DNA from: an uncultured Clostridia bacterium
GTDB lineage: Bacteria > Bacillota > Clostridia > Oscillospirales > Acutalibacteraceae
NCBI GenBank assembly: GCA_946539105.1
Contig: CAMNHG010000104.1
Coordinates: 1 to 5,289, forward strand
DNA length: 5,289 bases
Direction of reading: 5' to 3'
The position numbers and the translations under genes were made by a program. Shown here piece after piece: positions 1-5,289 of the stretch. The notes under the pieces are model-generated. The model was not told the origin of the DNA, made no database searches, and saw only the letters and a list, made by a program, of their open reading frames with translations. The number at the start of each line of letters is the position of its first letter. Within the stretch, counting starts at the first letter, position 1.

Positions 1-37
1 CCCATAACAAAGTGATGGGGGAGCCTTTAAAAGTTTT
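1..37. terminator. Possible bidirectional terminator cut by the window edge
   Basis: CCCAT at 1-5 pairs with ATGGG at 15-19 around a 9-base loop. The right arm continues as GGGAGCC to 25, followed by TTTAAAAGTTTT. The left arm reaches the window edge, so whether it continues as GGCTCC to complete a long GC-rich stem cannot be seen. If it does, this would be a typical intrinsic terminator stem placed after the operon. The plus-strand T-tract is imperfect, and the minus-strand tract would lie outside the window. Confidence 0.3.
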
Positions 38-50
38 CCTAACAGTATAT

Positions 51-78
51 TAAACTCTAAACTCTCAACTCTAAACTC
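51..78. repeat. 7-bp tandem repeat, four units, downstream of the fused gene
   Basis: On the plus strand the unit TAAACTC occurs at 51-57, 58-64 and 72-78, with a one-base variant TCAACTC at 65-71. A partial unit TAA follows at 79-81. The block lies 6 bases past the stop codon of the fused gene, reading GAGTTTA units in the sense direction. It does not encode anything obvious and is not a terminator hairpin. Seven-bp arrays of this kind can change copy number by replication slippage; any function here is unknown. Confidence 0.85.
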
Positions 79-84
79 TAATGA

Positions 85-951
85 TTAAACCTCAACTTCG
101 CCCTCAAAAACCTTCTCGGCGTTGCCGGTCATATATACGGTTTCGTCGGTGTAGTTGATAATCAGGTCGCCGCCTATCAGCTTAACCTTGATGTCGTCGC
201 CCTTCTTGCAGAAGCCGTTTTCGCAAGCCGCTACCGCAACCGCGCACGCGCCTGTTCCGCAAGCCCAGGTCTCGCCCGAACCGCGCTCCCAAACTCTCAT
301 TTTGAGGGTTTTGTCGTTTAGCACGCTTACAAACTCGGTGTTAATCCTCTCGGGGAAGAGCTTGTTGTTCTCAAACTCGGGACCGATTTTTTCGAGGTCG
401 AGGTGGTCGATATCGCCATCCATAAACACAACACAGTGCGGATTACCCATTGATACGCAGGTGATGTTGTACTCCCTGCCGCCGATTGTGACAGCTCTGT
501 TAACTACCTTGTCGCCGTCGAGAGCAACGGGGATATCCTTGGGATTAAGCACAGCCTTGCCCATATCAACTCTGAGGCGTGTAACCTCGCCGTCCTGGGT
601 GTAAGCCTTTAGCGACTTAATGCCGCTGAGGGTTTCGATTGTGATTTCGTCCTTTTCCTTAATATCAATCATACCGTGGTCGTAGAGGAACTTGCCCACG
701 CAGCGGATGCCGTTGCCGCACATCTTTCCCTCTGAACCGTCGCGGTTGTACATCTTCATCTTTGCGTCGGCAACCTTTGAGGGAGCTACAAGGATAACTC
801 CGTCCGCGCCGATGCTGAAATGACGGTCTGAAAGTCTAACCGCCAGAGCCTCGGGGTTGTTGATCCACTGCTCAAAGGTCGAGAAGTAGATGTAGTCGTT
901 GCCGATGCCCTGCATCTTTGTAAACTTTAATTTCTGCTTTGTCTCTCTCAT
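85..951 (-). other. dapF: DapF (diaminopimelate epimerase) moiety of the fused protein
   Basis: This is the C-terminal part of the fused protein, residues 1064-1351 (the epimerase proper from about 1071). It interconverts LL- and meso-diaminopimelate in the lysine and peptidoglycan pathway without a cofactor, using two cysteines. Visible family motifs in order are FTKMQGIGNDY (1073-1083, substrate Asn1081), YNRDGSEGKMCGNGIRC (1131-1147, catalytic Cys1141, Asn1132), GNPHCV (1232-1237, Asn1233), INTEF (1266-1270, Asn1267), and ERGSGETWACGTGACA (1285-1300, catalytic Cys1294). The cysteine spacing of 153 residues is close to that of known DapF (144 in E. coli). The usual DapF initiator position before KFTKMQGIGNDY is Leu1071 (TTA), which cannot start translation. 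Met1064 (ATG at 949-951) is the nearest upstream Met, but it has no Shine-Dalgarno-like sequence in front. Expression as part of the fusion is therefore more likely than separate initiation, though weak re-initiation cannot be excluded. Confidence 0.95.
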
Positions 952-3900
952 ATTGTTGATGTCAACAAGCTCGGTGCTGTGCTGAGAGAAACGGCTCTTT
1001 AAGCAGTCCGCAAGCGCGTTTGCGGTGTCGAGCGAGGTAAGACACGGAATGTTGCGCTCAACGGTTTTACGGCGGATTTTAACAGAATCTCTCGAGGGGA
1101 TTCTGCCCTTTGCCGAGGTTGAGATTACGTAATTTACCTTGCCCGATTCAATCAGGGTGAGGGTGTTGTTAGCCTCGGACTCGTGAATCTTCTTAACGGC
1201 GATAGCGTCGATTCCGTACTTTGTAAGCACCTTGCTTGTGCCCTCGGTAGCGTAAATCTTGAAACCGAGGTCGGCGTACTTCTTGGCGATTTCGCCGATT
1301 TCTGCCTTGTCGGAATCGCGGACGGTGATGAACACGCCGCCGTCCTTTTTCATCTTGTAGCCTGCGGCGATAAGTCCCTTGTAAAGTGCCTCCTCAAGCG
1401 AGCCGGCAATACCGAGAACCTCGCCGGTTGACTTCATCTCGGGTCCGAGGTGGTTATCAACGTTAATCAGCTTTTCAAAGCTGAATACCGGAACCTTAAC
1501 GGCGATGTACGGACTCTTGCGGTAAAGACCCGTTCCGTAGCCCATATCGGCAAGCTTTTCGCCGAACATAGCACGCGTTGCCAAATCTACCATCGGCACG
1601 CCCGTTACCTTGCTGATGTACGGAATTGTACGCGATGAACGCGGATTTACCTCGATTACGTACAGCTCGTCCTCATAAATGAGGTACTGGATATTTACAA
1701 GACCTTTTGTCTTAAGCTCAATAGCAAGGTTGCGCGAGCTTTCAACAATTATGTCTGTCATTTTGTCTGAGATATTCCAAGCCGGATAAACGGCGATTGA
1801 GTCGCCCGAGTGAACGCCTGCGCGCTCAACGTGCTCCATAATACCCGGGATAAGTATGTCCTCGCCGTCGCAGATTGCGTCGACCTCAATCTCGGTACCC
1901 TGCAGGTACTTGTCGATGAGAATCGGGTTTTCAATATTCTGCGCGAGGATAATCGCCATATACTCCTTAACGTCGGCGTCGTTGAAGGCGATAATCATAT
2001 TCTGACCGCCGAGCACGTATGACGGACGAAGAAGAACCGGGTAGCCGATTTTATCCGCAACCTCGAGTGCTTCCTCGGTTGTCATAACGGTAACGCCCTT
2101 GGGACGCTTGATGTGGTACTTTTCAAGGAGCTCGTCAAAACGCTCTCTGTCCTCAGCCATATCAATGGCGTCGTAGGAGGTACCGAGAATATTAACGCCG
2201 TTGTCGCTCATAAACTTTGTCAGCTTAATAGCGGTCTGTCCGCCGAACGCCACAACTACGCCGTAGGGATTTTCGGTCTTGATAATTCCCATTACGTCCT
2301 CGTTGGTGAGCGGTTCAAAGTAAAGCCTGTCGGCGGTGTCAAAGTCGGTTGAAACCGTCTCGGGGTTGTTGTTTACGATAACAACGTCGTAGCCCGCCTT
2401 TTTAAGTGCCCATACGCAGTGAACGGAAGCGTAGTCAAACTCGATACCCTGACCGATTCTGATAGGACCCGATCCGAATACGATAACGGTCTTTTTGCCG
2501 CTCTCGCGCTCCTCAATAAACTCCTCTGCCTCGTTCTCCTTGTCAAAGGTGGAGTAGAAGTAGGGTGTTTCCGCCTCAAACTCAGCCGCGCAGGTGTCAA
2601 CCATTTTATATACGGGAGAAAGCGGATTTTTGATTGTCTGACCGCTGAACTCCTCGATTGTCTTGTCAAGGAAGCCTGTCTTTTTAGCCTTTAGATAAAG
2701 CTCGTCGGTGAGCTCCTTGGTCTTAAGCTCCTCGCCCATATCAATGATGTTTTGGAGCTTGTACAGGAACCACTCGTCAATCATGGTGATTTCGTGGATT
2801 TTATCAACGCTCACTCCGCGCTTTAACGCTTCATATACGCAGAAGATTCGTCTGTCGTCGCAAACGCTGAGCTGATCAACAAGCGACGCGTTAGACAGCT
2901 TTGCGTACTCCTTGTCGTCAAGTGTATTGTGCGAGATTTCCGCGCCTCTGACAGCCTTCATAATCGCCTGCTCAAAGGTCGGCGCGATAGCCATAACCTC
3001 GCCGGTAGCCTTCATCTGTGTGCCGAGTGTACGCTTAGCGTAAACGAACTTGTCGAAAGGCCATTTGGGGAACTTAACAACAACGTAGTCGATTGCGGGC
3101 TCAAAGCAGGCGTAGGTTGTGCCTGTTACGGCATTCTTAATCTCGTTAAGGGTGTAGCCGATCGCGATTTTAGCCGCAACCTTGGCGATGGGATAGCCTG
3201 TCGCCTTTGAAGCGAGCGCGGATGAACGCGATACACGGGGGTTAACCTCGATTACGGCATACTCAAAGGTCTCGGGGTCGAGCGCGAACTGGCAGTTACA
3301 GCCGCCCTCTACCTTAAGCTTTGAGATAATGCTGAGTGCCGCCGAGCGGAGCATTTGATACTCCTTGTCGGACAGCGTTACGGTGGGCGCGATTACGATT
3401 GAATCGCCTGTATGTACGCCGACGGGGTCGAAGTTCTCCATCGAGCAGATTGTGATTACGTTGCCCTCGCTGTCACGCATAACCTCGAACTCGATTTCCT
3501 TCCAGCCCGAGATACACTTTTCAACAAGCACCTGAGTGATAGGCGAAAGCTCAAGTCCGTTTGAGGTGATTTCACGCAGCTCCTCCTCGTTGTTAACGAT
3601 ACCGCCGCCGGTGCCGCCGAGGGTGAACGCCGGGCGGATAATTACCGGATAGCCGATTTCTTCGGCAAACTTAACCGCTGCCTCAACGTCGTTTACAACC
3701 GTTGAGGGGATAACCGGCTGGTTGATTTCGAGCATAGCGTCCTTAAAGAGCTGTCTGTCCTCTGCCTGGTCAATGGTCTCGGGCTTCGCGCCGAGCAGCT
3801 TAACGCCGTATTTGTCGAGGAAGCCCTCCTTGGCAAGCTGCATTGACAACGTAAGTCCTGTTTGACCGCCGAGGGTTGACAGCAGGCTGTCGGGACGCTC

Positions 3901-4140
3901 CTTGCGGATAATTCTCTTGATAGTGGTAAGCGTGAGCGGCTCAATATAAACCTTGTCCGCCATCGCGTTGTCTGTCATAATTGTCGCGGGGTTGGAGTTG
4001 ACGAGGATTACCTCTAAGCCCTCCTCCTTAAGCGCGCGGCACGCCTGAGTTCCGGCGTAGTCAAATTCGGCAGCCTGACCGATAACAATCGGGCCCGAGC
4101 CGATTACCATAACTCTTTTTATGTCTTTTTTAAGTGGCAT
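85..4140 (-). CDS. carB-dapF: Fused carbamoyl-phosphate synthase large subunit - diaminopimelate epimerase
   Basis: One uninterrupted 1351-codon frame ending in TAA encodes two enzymes. Residues 1-1063 are full-length CarB, which makes carbamoyl phosphate from bicarbonate, CarA-derived ammonia and two ATP. The first ATP-grasp half (about 1-400) has Arg129, Arg169, Gly175-Gly176, Glu215, His243, Gln284, Glu298 and Asn300. An oligomerisation region follows (about 401-547). The second ATP-grasp half (about 548-930) has Arg665, Arg705, His777, Gln818, Glu830 and Asn832. An MGS-like allosteric domain (about 931-1063) carries TEGT (965-968) and Lys984, where family members bind UMP or other effectors. 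Residues from about 1071 to 1351 are complete DapF (see its own entry). The ATG at 4140 has AAGGA 8 bases upstream and gives the usual CarB N-terminus. I see no frameshift, no codon-style change and no missing catalytic residue. Normal CarB is about 1060-1075 residues and normal DapF about 270-290, so neither part is truncated. The fusion itself is the odd feature; an assembly indel is the main alternative. Confidence 0.95.
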   Translation of the reverse strand: MPLKKDIKRVMVIGSGPIVIGQAAEFDYAGTQACRALKEEGLEVILVNSNPATIMTDNAMADKVYIEPLTLTTIKRIIRKERPDSLLSTLGGQTGLTLSMQLAKEGFLDKYGVKLLGAKPETIDQAEDRQLFKDAMLEINQPVIPSTVVNDVEAAVKFAEEIGYPVIIRPAFTLGGTGGGIVNNEEELREITSNGLELSPITQVLVEKCISGWKEIEFEVMRDSEGNVITICSMENFDPVGVHTGDSIVIAPTVTLSDKEYQMLRSAALSIISKLKVEGGCNCQFALDPETFEYAVIEVNPRVSRSSALASKATGYPIAKVAAKIAIGYTLNEIKNAVTGTTYACFEPAIDYVVVKFPKWPFDKFVYAKRTLGTQMKATGEVMAIAPTFEQAIMKAVRGAEISHNTLDDKEYAKLSNASLVDQLSVCDDRRIFCVYEALKRGVSVDKIHEITMIDEWFLYKLQNIIDMGEELKTKELTDELYLKAKKTGFLDKTIEEFSGQTIKNPLSPVYKMVDTCAAEFEAETPYFYSTFDKENEAEEFIEERESGKKTVIVFGSGPIRIGQGIEFDYASVHCVWALKKAGYDVVIVNNNPETVSTDFDTADRLYFEPLTNEDVMGIIKTENPYGVVVAFGGQTAIKLTKFMSDNGVNILGTSYDAIDMAEDRERFDELLEKYHIKRPKGVTVMTTEEALEVADKIGYPVLLRPSYVLGGQNMIIAFNDADVKEYMAIILAQNIENPILIDKYLQGTEIEVDAICDGEDILIPGIMEHVERAGVHSGDSIAVYPAWNISDKMTDIIVESSRNLAIELKTKGLVNIQYLIYEDELYVIEVNPRSSRTIPYISKVTGVPMVDLATRAMFGEKLADMGYGTGLYRKSPYIAVKVPVFSFEKLINVDNHLGPEMKSTGEVLGIAGSLEEALYKGLIAAGYKMKKDGGVFITVRDSDKAEIGEIAKKYADLGFKIYATEGTSKVLTKYGIDAIAVKKIHESEANNTLTLIESGKVNYVISTSAKGRIPSRDSVKIRRKTVERNIPCLTSLDTANALADCLKSRFSQHSTELVDINNMRETKQKLKFTKMQGIGNDYIYFSTFEQWINNPEALAVRLSDRHFSIGADGVILVAPSKVADAKMKMYNRDGSEGKMCGNGIRCVGKFLYDHGMIDIKEKDEITIETLSGIKSLKAYTQDGEVTRLRVDMGKAVLNPKDIPVALDGDKVVNRAVTIGGREYNITCVSMGNPHCVVFMDGDIDHLDLEKIGPEFENNKLFPERINTEFVSVLNDKTLKMRVWERGSGETWACGTGACAVAVAACENGFCKKGDDIKVKLIGGDLIINYTDETVYMTGNAEKVFEGEVEV

Positions 4141-4189
4141 ATTATCAATCCTTACCTTTAAGATTTCGGTTTTTTTCGGTGATATTCGA
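4141..4189 (-). other. carA to carB-dapF intergenic spacer
   Basis: This 49-base spacer lies inside the operon. Read on the minus strand it is A-rich and contains two direct copies of ACCGAAA (4174-4180 and 4164-4170) whose starts are 10 bases apart, then AAAGGTAAGGA with the ribosome binding site. I see no hairpin followed by a T-run and no convincing promoter, so carA and the fused gene are most simply co-transcribed. The ACCGA copies have no known meaning here and may be chance. Confidence 0.6.
4149..4153 (-). promoter_or_regulatory. Ribosome binding site of the carB-dapF fusion
   Basis: The minus strand reads AAGGA followed by 8 bases (TTGATAAT) and the ATG at 4140. It supports that ATG as the start of the fused gene. 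It closely resembles the carA site (AAGGAT, optional T, GATAATATG). No comparable sequence precedes the internal ATG at 949-951. Confidence 0.8.
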
Positions 4190-5275
4190 TTATCGGTTCT
4201 TGTTTTCCTTCATCATATCAATGAAGCGGTCGAACAAAAACGCCGTGTCGAGCGGTCCGCCGCAAGCCTCGGGATGGAACTGCACCGAGAAAGCAGGCAT
4301 ATCCAAGTAGTCAACGCCCTCGCAGGTGTTGTCGTTGCCGTTTGTAAAGCTAAGGGCGGCGTTTTCGGGAAGGCTGTCTGAAACTACAGCGTAGCCGTGG
4401 TTCTGCGAGGTGATGTAAACTCTGCCGCTCTTAAGCTCCTTAACGGGCTGGTTAGCTCCGCGGTGGCCGTATTTGAGCTTTTCGGTCTCGCCGCCCTGTG
4501 AAAGAGCAAGCAACTGATGACCGAGGCAAATGCCGAACATCGGGATTTTATTGTCGCAGAGCTTTTTAATCTCGTCGATAATCGCGGTGTTCTCGGCAGG
4601 GTCTCCCGGGCCGTTTGAAAGCATTACGCCGTCGGGGTTCATAGCCATAATTTCCTCGGCTGTTGTGTGAGCCGGAACAACGGTCAAATCGCAGCCGCGC
4701 TTAAGCAGCTCGCGGTCGATGTTGTGCTTCGCGCCGAAGTCCATAAGCACTACCTTAAGCTCGGGATTCTCAGCCTCAAAGTGCTCGGGCTTTTTAAGGG
4801 TTGTGCTCTCGACAGCCTTAACCACCTTGTAGTTTTTAAGCTCTTCAAGCTCAGCGTCGGTAACGCCCTCGGTGTATTTAATTTTGCAGTTCATAACGCC
4901 GTACTCGCGCACAATACGCGTGAGCGCGCGGGTGTCGATTCCGCAAACTCCGGGTATGCCGGATTTTTTTAAAAAGGTGTCAAGATCGCCCTCACTGCGG
5001 AAGTTGGACGGAGCCTGACACCATTCTCTTACAATATAACCTTTTAAAGCGGGGGAATCGCTCTCAAAATCCGAGGGAATCACCCCGTAGTTGCCGATAA
5101 GCGGGAACGTCTGAATAATCACCTGACCGTAGTAGCTGGGGTCGGTGATTGTCTCAAGATAGCCTGTCATAGCGGTTGTAAAAACAAGCTCTCCTACCGT
5201 TTCTTTTTCGGCACCAAATGACTCGCCCTCAAAAACAGTTCCGTTTTCAAGAACCAAGTACGCAGCTCGACTCAT
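4190..5275 (-). CDS. carA: Carbamoyl-phosphate synthase small (glutaminase) subunit
   Basis: This 361-residue protein is the glutamine amidotransferase subunit of cytoplasmic carbamoyl-phosphate synthase. It hydrolyses glutamine and passes ammonia to CarB. The N-terminal CarA-specific domain (about residues 1-165) opens with AAYLVLENGTVFEG and carries the family stretch FTTAMTGYLETITDPSY (32-48). The class I glutamine amidotransferase domain (about 173-356) has the NGPGDP loop (221-226), the nucleophile Cys250 in FGICLGHQ, and His334 and Glu336 in QFHPEA, so the catalytic triad is intact. Length matches Gram-positive CarA proteins (about 360). The ATG at 5275 is preferred because the N-terminus aligns with the usual CarA start and an AAAGGA lies 7 bases upstream. 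The fused carB gene follows after 49 bases on the same strand, the standard carA-carB order. The promoter and leader are outside the window, so regulation cannot be judged. Identity is near certain; whether it serves pyrimidine, arginine or both is not decidable here. Confidence 0.98.
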   Translation of the reverse strand: MSRAAYLVLENGTVFEGESFGAEKETVGELVFTTAMTGYLETITDPSYYGQVIIQTFPLIGNYGVIPSDFESDSPALKGYIVREWCQAPSNFRSEGDLDTFLKKSGIPGVCGIDTRALTRIVREYGVMNCKIKYTEGVTDAELEELKNYKVVKAVESTTLKKPEHFEAENPELKVVLMDFGAKHNIDRELLKRGCDLTVVPAHTTAEEIMAMNPDGVMLSNGPGDPAENTAIIDEIKKLCDNKIPMFGICLGHQLLALSQGGETEKLKYGHRGANQPVKELKSGRVYITSQNHGYAVVSDSLPENAALSFTNGNDNTCEGVDYLDMPAFSVQFHPEACGGPLDTAFLFDRFIDMMKENKNR

Positions 5276-5282
5276 ATTATCA

Positions 5283-5288
5283 TCCTTT
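5283..5288 (-). promoter_or_regulatory. Ribosome binding site of carA
   Basis: The minus strand reads AAAGGA followed by 7 bases (TGATAAT) and the carA ATG. This is a good Shine-Dalgarno at normal spacing and fixes the carA start. Only one base lies beyond it before the window edge, so no promoter or attenuator can be seen. Confidence 0.8.
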
Positions 5289-5289
5289 C

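Noticed and set aside
3..53. Possible 3' end of a plus-strand gene (open frame from 3 to TAA at 51-53)
   Set aside because: Only 16 codons are visible, none recognisable, and the stretch overlaps a probable terminator stem.
155..604. Plus-strand open frame of 149 codons antisense to the DapF part
   Set aside because: It is a shadow of the minus-strand gene: its composition is low-complexity and Ser/Pro/Leu-rich, it matches no family I recognise, and it lies wholly inside strongly conserved coding sequence.
930..965. TTGACA on the minus strand (960-965) as a possible internal -35 for dapF
   Set aside because: At 17 bases downstream the sequence is ACAAAG, which does not resemble a -10 element, so no promoter is supported.
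85..4140. Two similar halves within CarB as a recent repeat
   Set aside because: The similarity (for example GSGPIVIGQAAEFDYA at 14-29 and GSGPIRIGQGIEFDYA at 556-571) is the ancient internal duplication shared by all CarB proteins.
1183..4972. Several other open frames of 60-100 codons opposite or within carB and carA (for example 2373-2669, 3693-3944, 4667-4972)
   Set aside because: All overlap clearly conserved coding sequence, and their translations look like reverse-complement artefacts with no recognisable domain or sign of being genes.
1..5289. CRISPR arrays, tRNA or rRNA genes, insertion sequences and riboswitches
   Set aside because: No spaced direct repeats, cloverleaf-like sequences, transposase frames or terminal inverted repeats were seen. 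Almost all of the window is coding, and the operon leader is outside it.

Overview
The window holds one compact minus-strand operon fragment with two long coding regions. Read in the direction of transcription (right to left), they are carA (5275 to 4190) and then a 1351-codon gene (4140 to 85). In that second gene, a complete carbamoyl-phosphate synthase large subunit (CarB) is joined in frame to a complete diaminopimelate epimerase (DapF). Both strands are otherwise filled with antisense shadow ORFs that show no independent support.

Layout: the carA start lies 14 bases inside the right edge with its Shine-Dalgarno just visible, so the operon promoter and any pyrimidine-responsive leader are outside the window. 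A 49-base gap carries the ribosome binding site for the fused gene. The fused gene runs without a stop through the CarB ATP-grasp halves and allosteric domain, crosses a short linker near residues 1064-1070, and ends after both DapF catalytic half-domains. The 84 bases downstream hold a 7-bp tandem repeat (four units) and, at the left edge, part of an inverted repeat that may be a terminator cut by the window boundary.

Function: CarA releases ammonia from glutamine and CarB uses it with bicarbonate and two ATP to make carbamoyl phosphate for pyrimidine and arginine synthesis. DapF converts LL-diaminopimelate to meso-diaminopimelate for lysine and peptidoglycan. The two products belong to different pathways but meet in UDP-MurNAc-peptide synthesis, which needs uridine nucleotide and, in meso-DAP organisms, meso-DAP. 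All key catalytic residues I could place are present in CarA, in both CarB halves and in DapF, so each activity is predicted to be intact.

Organism: protein style, AAGGA-type ribosome binding sites 7-8 bases before ATG, and moderate GC suggest a Bacillota/Clostridia genome, perhaps a gut Oscillospirales/Ruminococcus-like bacterium. This is an impression from the sequence and has not been searched. The main point of interest is the CarB-DapF fusion.
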